A stretch of DNA of 5,820 nt. It comes from an uncultured Bacteroidota bacterium. GTDB lineage: Bacteria > Bacteroidota > Bacteroidia > Chitinophagales > Chitinophagaceae. The first letter of the stretch is position 1. Every line of letters begins with the position of its first letter. Below the pieces are notes generated by a model, which did no database searches, had not been told where the DNA came from, and was given only the letters and a program-made list of their open reading frames with translations. Where the stretch lies: assembly GCA_946480675.1 (NCBI GenBank), contig CAMLKS010000176.1, positions 1-5,820 of the forward strand. Direction: 5' to 3'. Positions 1-5,126 of the stretch are shown here, piece after piece. A program made the position numbers and the translations under genes.

Positions 1-15
1 AATTTTCACAGAAAG

Positions 16-552
16 ATGAAGAATTTACTTGGCCCTGTTTTAGCATTGGTGATGATGTATGGTACAGGCACGGCATATGCACAGAATTACAGCAACCTGA
101 AACCTGTTGTAAAAGCTGCTGCAAAGAAGATGAACGAAGCACTGGTGAAAAAAGACCTTAAAGCTTTTATGGCTACCACACATCCTAAAGTGATAGCTAC
201 TACCGAAGGTGGTGCTGATAAGTTGATAAGCGATTTGTCCAAACAAATAGAAAACATGGAAAGCCAGGGTTCTAAAATACTCTCCGCTTGGCCCGGCGAA
301 GCATCTGCTATTATTGATACGGCAGGCGAATTGCAATGTACCATTCCTCAATACATGAAAATGCAACTGAGCAATGGCGTACTTACCACACAAACTACAC
401 TCATTAGCGTTTCTATGGACAAGGGCAAGACCTGGTACTTTGTAGATGCTACTGATAAAACACTGGCCAATTGGCGCACGGTATTTCCCACACTTAGCAC
501 GCAGCTGACATGGCGCCCGGCACCGGAACCTAAGTTTGTACCTAAAAAATAA
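16..552 (+). CDS. Exported protein of unknown function, possibly NTF2-like
   Basis: Complete 178-residue reading frame starting at ATG 16 and ending at TAA 550-552. The N-terminus is a clear type I signal peptide: K2, a hydrophobic core at residues 4-16, and AYA before a likely cut at A22/Q23, so the mature protein should be periplasmic or secreted. No lipobox cysteine is present; the only cysteine is C108. The mature part begins with a lysine- and alanine-rich helix (about residues 29-55, ending KKDLKAFMATTHP), a second helix rich in K/E/S (68-86), then beta-like segments, including SMDKGKTWYFVD at 133-144. Helices followed by strands that end in a 'GKTWYFVD' hairpin resemble NTF2/SnoaL-like folds, but this is an inference from pattern only and no catalytic residues are recognisable. 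The tail is proline- and lysine-rich (PAPEPKFVPKK). Only 15 nt upstream are visible, with no SD at normal spacing. It converges on the glycosyltransferase gene with a 6-nt gap. Confidence 0.85.
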   Translation: MKNLLGPVLALVMMYGTGTAYAQNYSNLKPVVKAAAKKMNEALVKKDLKAFMATTHPKVIATTEGGADKLISDLSKQIENMESQGSKILSAWPGEASAIIDTAGELQCTIPQYMKMQLSNGVLTTQTTLISVSMDKGKTWYFVDATDKTLANWRTVFPTLSTQLTWRPAPEPKFVPKK

Positions 553-558
553 TCGGGG

Positions 559-1704
559 TTAAAATAAAGATTGATACACCTGCATTACAGCAGCAGCATG
601 TGCATGTGTTGTAAAGTGGTGTGCATGGGCGATGCCCTTCGTTGTCATGTCTGTACGCAACGTAGTATCAGTGGCTACACGTTCCATTGCAGTTGCCATT
701 TCTTCCACGCTTAAAGGGTTGATGTAGTACGCAGCATCACCACCAGTTTCCGGCATGCACGATAGGTTGGATGTGATGACAGGTATGCGGCTCCATAACG
801 CTTCTAATATGGGTAGCCCGAACCCTTCAAATATGGAGGGATATATCATAGCTGTGGCTTGCTGATATATTGCAGGGAAATCATCGCCGCTGCGAAAGGC
901 TATATCATTTTTAGTAGCTTGCTCTGAAAGAAAGATGACGCGATTACTAAGGCCATTCTGTGCAATATATGATTTTACTGTTTCCATATAGTTGCCGCCA
1001 TTGCCAATCACTACGAGCGGTATATCTAATGATGGTGTTGTAGCTTTCATGGCTTTGCATATCGTCAGCAGGTTTTTTCGTTCTATTATGGAACCTACGT
1101 ACAGGAAGTAATGATCCGGAAGGTTATACTTCTGTTTGATGCGCGATAATTCATCCAGGCTTGCCTGCTTTTCAAATATTGGGTTACAGCTCTGGTAGCA
1201 GGTGTCTATTTTATATTCAGGTGTCTTATAATAATCTATCAGGTCTTGTTTGGTTTGTTTGCTGATGGCTATCACCCTGTCAGCATGCTGCGCTGCATAC
1301 CTGAACTTGCGACGGTATATAGCTGTGTTAACAGTGCCATATTGTTTTGGGTAGCGCTCAAATATCAAATCGTGTATGGTAACAACAGATTTGATGCCAC
1401 TACTGTTAATACCTGCCGGTATTTCATTACTAAGGCCGTGATAAAGGTCTATGGATAATTGCTTCAGGTCCTGCGTTACCCCATAGCTGCGCCATAGTGA
1501 ACGGAAGTTTTTATAAAAGCCGGTAGGCAATATGGTTTGTACATTGGGCATGTCGGGCTTGAACAGGTGGCCCGGCTTAGGGGACATCAGGTAATAGCTA
1601 TGTGCTGCATAATCGCTTGCCAGCGATTGTATGAGCATACGGCTGTAATTACCCAGTCCTGTATTATTCTGAAAAGCCCTTTTTGCATCAAATGCTATGC
1701 GCAT
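559..1704 (-). CDS. GT4-family glycosyltransferase (GT-B fold)
   Basis: A 381-residue protein starting at ATG 1704 and ending at TAA 559-561, the normal length for family 4 ('group 1') glycosyltransferases. These are cytoplasmic retaining enzymes that move a sugar from a nucleotide donor to a lipid, oligosaccharide or polysaccharide acceptor. The N-terminal Rossmann domain opens MRIAFDAKRAF and carries the glycine loop NTGLGNYSR (14-22). The linker-side motif VVTIHDLIFERYP is at 107-119 and ADRVIAISKQTKQDL at 141-155. The donor domain begins YFLYVGSIIERKN (199-211), where R209/K210 are the expected phosphate-binding pair. The EX7E motif is E293-GFGLPIL-E301, followed by PVITSNLSCMPE (308-319). 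A short insertion lies between RVIFLSEQ and the helix DFPAIYQQA (275-283). Donor and acceptor cannot be read from the sequence. It is the last gene of the minus-strand block, 45 nt after the oxidoreductase. An AAGGA six bases before the start is SD-like but may be chance. Confidence 0.93.
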   Translation of the reverse strand: MRIAFDAKRAFQNNTGLGNYSRMLIQSLASDYAAHSYYLMSPKPGHLFKPDMPNVQTILPTGFYKNFRSLWRSYGVTQDLKQLSIDLYHGLSNEIPAGINSSGIKSVVTIHDLIFERYPKQYGTVNTAIYRRKFRYAAQHADRVIAISKQTKQDLIDYYKTPEYKIDTCYQSCNPIFEKQASLDELSRIKQKYNLPDHYFLYVGSIIERKNLLTICKAMKATTPSLDIPLVVIGNGGNYMETVKSYIAQNGLSNRVIFLSEQATKNDIAFRSGDDFPAIYQQATAMIYPSIFEGFGLPILEALWSRIPVITSNLSCMPETGGDAAYYINPLSVEEMATAMERVATDTTLRTDMTTKGIAHAHHFTTHAHAAAVMQVYQSLF

Positions 1705-1726
1705 GTATCATCCTTGCTATCTGCGC

Positions 1727-1734
1727 CGAAAGTA
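1727..1734 (-). promoter_or_regulatory. Weak candidate -7 element for the glycosyltransferase
   Basis: On the minus strand this reads TACTTTCG, one mismatch from the Bacteroidota -7 consensus TAnnTTTG. It is 22 nt before the glycosyltransferase start, which would give a short leader. No TTG is present at the expected distance upstream, so this may be chance and the gene may depend on read-through from the oxidoreductase. Confidence 0.25.
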
Positions 1735-1749
1735 GTATAAAATCGGTAA

Positions 1750-3468
1750 TTAAGCTGTTTCTTCATCCTGCATGCGTGCCGCCTTCTTCTGGGCAGGTGT
1801 GGGTTGCTGCACCCAGTTATTGGGGTAGTGTGCAAATACATCGCTTTGTTGTATCATATCCAGCCCTATCTTATCATCCATATAATCGGCCAGCAGCTTA
1901 AAGGCTGCTTTGTTCTCCTGCCTGAAGATGAGCAGCGATGCATTGGTGCCTGCTTTTACAGCTATGGGCACACCGCCACCCAGCTCTGCCCAATGGCCAC
2001 CCAGCAGCAGGTTTTTTACGGGTGTCTGGTAATGCGCTATTTTACCTTGCATGTTCTTCTTGCCCGGCTTGGCACCCATCATAGTGCCGCCTCGGTTGCC
2101 GGTATAACGCCAGTGTGTTACAGGTGTAGCCACATCATAAAAGAGGATATGCTTTCGCAACCCCGGTGCTACCGCCTGCTCTACACGGTCTATTATTATC
2201 TCGGCAATACTGCCCTTTAGCTTCTTGTAGGCTTCACCACGCTCATAGTTGCCGGCTGCATCTTTCCCTGTTTGCCATTCGCTATCATAATCCATAAAGG
2301 CCGGCATAAAGAGCGTAAGCGTCCCATGCCCTTCAGGCGCTAAAGAAGGGTCTCTGAAAGAGGGGGCCAGTATGCTTATTTCGCTGGTATAGGGGTTACC
2401 ATCACAATGCTGGCCAGCCGGCGTTTTTTCAGATACGATGTGTACCAGTTCTTCATTAAAGCCTAATTCTTGTGGCGTACAATCCAGCGCTACAGATATG
2501 GTTACCGATGAGCTGTACAGCTCTGCATCCTTTAGCTTCGCTTTCAGCTTTTGAGGTATGGCGTGTTCCGGCAGCATTTTTTCATATAGTGTTTCTACAT
2601 CGCAGGCAGCTATTACGTATTTGCTGTTTACGGTATAGGTATGCTTAAAATGTTCAAACGATACGCCCACGGCAGTGTTGCCATTCAGCAATATCTCTTT
2701 CACCGGTGCTTTGTAAAAAATATCATTGCCATAGTATTTCACAATATGCTCCATCCATTCAGGTATCACCTGCCCGCCACCTGCAGGTGGGCTCTGGAAA
2801 TCGCCGTAGTAGGCCCAGCCTATAGGCACCAGGCACGATAAGAGTTCTGTTTCCCCCGTGAATATCCGGTGCAGTTTTTCGTCTTTAAAAAATTTGTTCA
2901 ATCCCTTCTTTAATCCCTTTTCACCCGTATAGCTGATGTAGGGGATGAATGGTATGGCAAACTTCAGCAAGGGTATTTTGTTCTTCATACGTTCCTGCAT
3001 CCCCATACTTTCTTCTGTACGGAATATCTTGCTGAAGTCATGAAAAGATTTGCCCAGCTTTTTAGCTGCTTTAAAAAAACGGATGAGGCCTTCCCGTTCA
3101 TGCGGGAACTCCGCTATCCACTGGTCGCGCAATTCATCGGGATTGTTGGTCAGCAAGTAGTCGAAGCTTTCACCTTTATACCTGCGTATCCTTTTTTGAG
3201 ATACAGGCGTGGGGTGGTCGCTGCCCAGCAGGTCGAATATCTTGCTGGCCATGCCACCGGGTGCACATTGGTTCAACCAGTGTATGGCAGTATCAAAACG
3301 AAAGTCTTTTCTCCGGAAACCCGCAAGGTATCCGCCGGCATGTGGTTCTTTTTCAAGCACGCATACACGCATGCCTGCTTTGCTGAGTATGGCAGCTGCG
3401 GTAAGGCCGCCTATACCGGCTCCTATTATGGCTACGTCATAATAAGGTTTAACGTCGGGCTTTTGCAT
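1750..3468 (-). CDS. CrtI/retinol-saturase-type FAD-dependent oxidoreductase
   Basis: A 572-residue flavoprotein of the phytoene desaturase / carotenoid isomerase / retinol saturase superfamily (COG1233 type). I chose ATG 3468; a TTG one codon upstream (3471) adds one residue but is a poorer start. Numbering from the ATG: the N-terminal dinucleotide-binding fold is YDVAIIGAGIGGLTAA (10-25) with GAGIGG at 16-21, ending in the ribose-binding acid E39 in VCVLEKE; HAGG and the substrate-side segment FRFDTAIHWLNQ follow (57-68). The C-terminal FAD motif is NLLLGGHWAELGGGVPIAV (486-504), typical of CrtI-like enzymes, preceded by TPVTHWRYTGNRGG (448-461). It is longer than classical CrtI (about 490-500 residues), partly through a polar tail after about residue 530. 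It probably oxidises, reduces or isomerises a polyene or other hydrophobic substrate at the membrane surface. Calling it phytoene desaturase would over-reach, since no other carotenoid gene is in view. It lies 60 nt after ribE, whose product supplies the FAD precursor. Confidence 0.92.
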   Translation of the reverse strand: MQKPDVKPYYDVAIIGAGIGGLTAAAILSKAGMRVCVLEKEPHAGGYLAGFRRKDFRFDTAIHWLNQCAPGGMASKIFDLLGSDHPTPVSQKRIRRYKGESFDYLLTNNPDELRDQWIAEFPHEREGLIRFFKAAKKLGKSFHDFSKIFRTEESMGMQERMKNKIPLLKFAIPFIPYISYTGEKGLKKGLNKFFKDEKLHRIFTGETELLSCLVPIGWAYYGDFQSPPAGGGQVIPEWMEHIVKYYGNDIFYKAPVKEILLNGNTAVGVSFEHFKHTYTVNSKYVIAACDVETLYEKMLPEHAIPQKLKAKLKDAELYSSSVTISVALDCTPQELGFNEELVHIVSEKTPAGQHCDGNPYTSEISILAPSFRDPSLAPEGHGTLTLFMPAFMDYDSEWQTGKDAAGNYERGEAYKKLKGSIAEIIIDRVEQAVAPGLRKHILFYDVATPVTHWRYTGNRGGTMMGAKPGKKNMQGKIAHYQTPVKNLLLGGHWAELGGGVPIAVKAGTNASLLIFRQENKAAFKLLADYMDDKIGLDMIQQSDVFAHYPNNWVQQPTPAQKKAARMQDEETA

Positions 3469-3472
3469 CAAT

Positions 3473-3499
3473 TGGGGTAAGGGCGTGGGGTAAACGCCC
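3473..3499 (-). repeat. Hairpin with nested 8-bp direct repeat in the oxidoreductase leader
   Basis: GGGCGT (3481-3486) and ACGCCC (3494-3499) form a perfect 6-bp GC-rich stem with a 7-nt loop. The 8-mer TGGGGTAA occurs twice, at 3473-3480 and 3486-3493, so the loop copy is repeated directly between the stem and the start codon. On the minus-strand RNA the stem ends 12 nt before ATG 3468. No T-run follows, so it is a poor candidate for a ribE terminator. A leader structure affecting translation is possible. Confidence 0.5.
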
Positions 3500-3502
3500 G
3501 TC

Positions 3503-3510
3503 CTAAATTA
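3503..3510 (-). promoter_or_regulatory. Weak candidate -7 element for the oxidoreductase
   Basis: On the minus strand this reads TAATTTAG, one mismatch from TAnnTTTG, lying between ribE and the oxidoreductase, 34 nt before its start. I see no TTG at the expected upstream distance. If used, transcription would begin near the upstream edge of the 3481-3499 hairpin. Confidence 0.25.
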
Positions 3511-3528
3511 TGGAAAATGAATGTAATG

Positions 3529-4122
3529 CTATGCTTTTGTAAGCGCTTGCTGGCGCAGCAGGTATTTGCCCAGCACATCAAACTCTATATTCACCATCGT
3601 TCCGGCTTCTATTTGCTGAAAGTTAGTATGCTCGTAAGTATAAGGAATGATGGTAACGGTCAGCTCATTTTCCTTGATGTTGAAGACGGTAAGGCTCACG
3701 CCATTGATGCAGGCCGAACCTTTTTCTATCACCAGTGGTGCAAACTGGGCATCGTATGTAAAACGAAACAGCCAGCTTCCATCCAGTATTTGTTTTTCTA
3801 CACAGGTAGCCGTAGCATCGGCATGGCCTTGCACAAAATGGCCATCCAGCCGGTCGCCCAGCCTTAGCGAACGTTCCAGGTTTACCATGTCGCCCGCTTT
3901 CCACCTGCCCAGGTTGGTTTTTTGCAGTGTTTCAGCCACTGCGGTTACTTTATAGCTGTTGTTCTCTATAGCTACTACGGTGAGGCACACGCCATTGTGC
4001 GCTACCGACTGGTCTATCTTCAGTTCGGGGGTTATTTTGCTTTCTACCCAAAAATCTATGTTGGAACCCGATGCTATTACATCTGTAATAATACCTGTAG
4101 CTTCTATTATGCCCGTAAACAT
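3529..4122 (-). CDS. ribE: Riboflavin synthase, alpha-subunit type
   Basis: A 197-residue protein, ATG 4122 to TAG 3529-3531. It catalyses the last step of riboflavin synthesis, dismutation of two 6,7-dimethyl-8-ribityllumazine molecules into riboflavin and a pyrimidinedione, in the cytosol, normally as a homotrimer. The diagnostic MFTGIIE start is intact. Two homologous lumazine-binding barrels are visible: the first with NGVCLTVV (43-50, with C46 at the place of the conserved cysteine) and the second with the matching NGVSLTVF (140-147). Between them is ERSLRLGDRLDGHFVQGHAD (83-102), which includes the conserved H100. The C-terminal EFDVLGKYLLRQ helix (180-191), which drives trimer assembly in known structures, is present. 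Length is normal for the family. The start has no SD. It follows the lipoprotein gene by 18 nt, so it is probably transcribed with it; no FMN riboswitch could fit in that gap. In other naming schemes the same enzyme is called ribC. Confidence 0.97.
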   Translation of the reverse strand: MFTGIIEATGIITDVIASGSNIDFWVESKITPELKIDQSVAHNGVCLTVVAIENNSYKVTAVAETLQKTNLGRWKAGDMVNLERSLRLGDRLDGHFVQGHADATATCVEKQILDGSWLFRFTYDAQFAPLVIEKGSACINGVSLTVFNIKENELTVTIIPYTYEHTNFQQIEAGTMVNIEFDVLGKYLLRQQALTKA

Positions 4123-4140
4123 ACTGTATGGTCTTGTATA

Positions 4141-4701
4141 TTATTGCTTAATACCTATACCCTTGTGGTAGCTGGCGCCTGAATCGCTGGCCACGGTAAA
4201 AAAGAAGGTCAGTTTGTTTGAGTCCACCTTGTCCTTCAGCAGGTAACCGCTGATGGTGTCTGCCGTGCGGCACAGGTACTGACCATACAGGTTATATTCT
4301 ATATTATTCACCATCACAATGGTAGAATCCATGGTGGCCTTATAATACCTGTCGGCTGTTATTTTCAGTGGTTCACTGCCGCCGCAAAAGCCAAACATTT
4401 CCATTTTGGTATTGGAAGTGGCAGACAGGGTTATATAAAGCTCCTGCGCCTTGCGGAATTTATTATCAGCATCATATATAGAGTCTTTGAAAAGGAAAGA
4501 ACCCTTAAATGGCTGCGTAGGAAAATAGCAAATGCTGTTATCCGGTTTGCCAGGAAAGGTTTGGTTATAATTGATAGCATCCGGGTCGTTACAGTAGGGT
4601 CTATCCAGGCCATCTATATTCATATTGGCCGAAGGTTCTTCCTTTTTGCAGGATAGTGCTAAAACCGTCACCATCACAATAAACACTAAGCTTCTATACA
4701 T
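4141..4701 (-). CDS. Lipoprotein, possibly surface-exposed, with a DPxAxNYN cysteine motif
   Basis: A 186-residue lipoprotein of unrecognised function. I chose ATG 4701 because it gives a standard signal (MYRSLVFIVMVTVLALSC) and a plausible leader from the candidate promoter; ATG 4725 would add eight residues and leave only about 10 nt of leader. The lipobox LALSC (14-18) makes C18 the lipidation site. The next residues, KKEE, resemble the basic-then-acidic surface-export signal described for Bacteroidota lipoproteins, so the protein may be flipped to the cell surface. Residues 37-58 run CNDPDAINYNQ to a closing cysteine in DNSICYF, a divergent copy of the 'C-DPxAxNYNPxAxxDDGSC' unit frequent in Bacteroidota secreted proteins. 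The remainder looks beta-rich with two more cysteines (C106, C144) and an aromatic strand LTFFFTVAS. It is the first gene of the minus-strand block. No enzymatic motif is visible. Confidence 0.85.
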   Translation of the reverse strand: MYRSLVFIVMVTVLALSCKKEEPSANMNIDGLDRPYCNDPDAINYNQTFPGKPDNSICYFPTQPFKGSFLFKDSIYDADNKFRKAQELYITLSATSNTKMEMFGFCGGSEPLKITADRYYKATMDSTIVMVNNIEYNLYGQYLCRTADTISGYLLKDKVDSNKLTFFFTVASDSGASYHKGIGIKQ

Positions 4702-4739
4702 ATTGCCTGCCGCTTGGGTTTGCATCTCGTTATTATAAA

Positions 4740-4773
4740 CGAAGTTATGACATTATAATTATCTGTTTTCAAA
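4740..4773 (-). promoter_or_regulatory. Candidate Bacteroidota-type promoter for the lipoprotein-ribE block
   Basis: On the minus strand TTTG (4773-4770) is followed after 22 nt by TAACTTCG (4747-4740), one mismatch from the TTTG / TAnnTTTG consensus of the Bacteroidota housekeeping sigma factor. The spacing is slightly longer than usual. The expected start of transcription is near 4735, giving about a 34-nt leader to ATG 4701. Confidence 0.45.
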
Positions 4774-4806
4774 CACCGTGCCTAAAAAGTTGGTTCAGAT
4801 AATTAT
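4755..4806. repeat. 11-bp inverted repeat in the divergent promoter region
   Basis: ATAATTATCTG (4755-4765) and its exact reverse complement CAGATAATTAT (4796-4806) are separated by 30 nt. Each arm falls inside the spacer of one divergent promoter: 3-4 nt from its -33 motif and 6-7 nt from its -7 motif. The symmetry suggests a shared operator or paired regulator sites, though the region is AT-rich. Confidence 0.55.
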
Positions 4807-4820
4807 TTTTACTACCTTTG
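4790..4820 (+). promoter_or_regulatory. Bacteroidota-type promoter for rpsU
   Basis: TTG at 4790-4792 and TACCTTTG at 4813-4820 are separated by 20 nt, a full match to the TTG / TAnnTTTG promoter of this phylum. Transcription should begin near 4825, leaving a leader of about 29 nt that holds the strong SD of rpsU. Confidence 0.75.
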
Positions 4821-4839
4821 CCTTCCCAAATTACCAAAA

Positions 4840-4846
4840 GGGAGGT
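4840..4846 (+). promoter_or_regulatory. Strong Shine-Dalgarno of rpsU
   Basis: GGGAGGT, with an uninterrupted GGAGGT core at 4841-4846, lies 7 nt before ATG 4854. This is near-ideal complementarity and spacing for the 16S rRNA tail. No other gene in the window has a comparable site, which matters because Bacteroidota ribosomes generally hide their anti-SD. It also fixes the start at 4854 rather than the upstream in-frame TTG at 4818, which overlaps the -7 box. Confidence 0.85.
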
Positions 4847-4853
4847 ATACATT

Positions 4854-5048
4854 ATGTTGATCATTGATTCTAAAGACTGCGAGAATATAGACAAGGCGCT
4901 GAAGAAGTACAAGAAAAAGTACGAGAAATCACGCACCCTTAATCAATTACGCAGCCGTCAGGCGTTTACAAAACCGTCTGTTAAGCGTCGTACAGAAGTG
5001 CTGAAAGCGATTTATCGCCAGCAACTGATGACAGGTCAATTGGATTAA
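4854..5048 (+). CDS. rpsU: Small-subunit ribosomal protein bS21
   Basis: A 64-residue, highly basic protein from ATG 4854 to TAA 5046-5048; normal size for bS21. It binds the platform of the 30S subunit near the 3' end of 16S rRNA. The sequence MLIIDSKDCENIDKALKKYK, then KSRTLNQLRSRQAF (26-39) and KPSVKRRTEVLKAIYRQQ (40-57), follows the family's two-helix pattern. Y54 matches the tyrosine reported in the Flavobacterium johnsoniae ribosome structure to help hold the anti-SD in a pocket with bS18 and bS6. The start is set by the strong SD and by the promoter, which excludes the upstream TTG at 4818. The gene is divergent from the lipoprotein block and followed by a terminator-like hairpin, then by the recombinase gene 78 nt downstream. 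In Bacteroidota I recall this pair as part of a conserved region leading to hpf, tRNAs and tuf, beyond this window. Confidence 0.96.
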   Translation: MLIIDSKDCENIDKALKKYKKKYEKSRTLNQLRSRQAFTKPSVKRRTEVLKAIYRQQLMTGQLD

Positions 5049-5083
5049 TCCGATTTAACAAAATTGTCAGGAATATAATTGTG

Positions 5084-5126
5084 CCTGGTACTGTAATATT
5101 GTATATTTACAGTACCAGGTTTTATT
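5084..5126 (+). terminator. Intrinsic terminator after rpsU, abutting the recombinase start
   Basis: A perfect 13-bp stem pairs CCTGGTACTGTAA (5084-5096) with TTACAGTACCAGG (5107-5119). With one bulged base (5106), three further pairs can extend it and leave a 3-nt loop. The T-tract TTTTATT (5120-5126) follows at once, as in a rho-independent terminator. The tract touches ATG 5127, so termination would occur at the very start of the next gene, and in any read-through mRNA the stem would lie 7 nt before the start codon. Confidence 0.8.

Noticed and set aside
1804..2220. 138-residue plus-strand open frame, and the similar frame at 3040-3480
   Set aside because: Both are antisense to the well-supported FAD oxidoreductase and show no signal, motif or promoter of their own.
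3469..3471. TTG one codon upstream of the oxidoreductase ATG as its start
   Set aside because: It adds a single residue and is a poorer start codon than the ATG at 3468.
4123..4140. FMN riboswitch upstream of ribE
   Set aside because: Only 18 nt separate ribE from the lipoprotein gene, and I see no RFN-like conserved segments in the leader of the lipoprotein gene.
4818..4853. In-frame TTG at 4818 as a longer start for rpsU (76 residues)
   Set aside because: It overlaps the -7 promoter box, so it would not be in the mRNA. The SD and the family length both fix ATG 4854.
5074..5081. TATAATTG as a separate -7 element for the recombinase
   Set aside because: One mismatch and no TTG at the right distance upstream. 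A start from it would lie inside the hairpin, so I would not call it without mapped ends.
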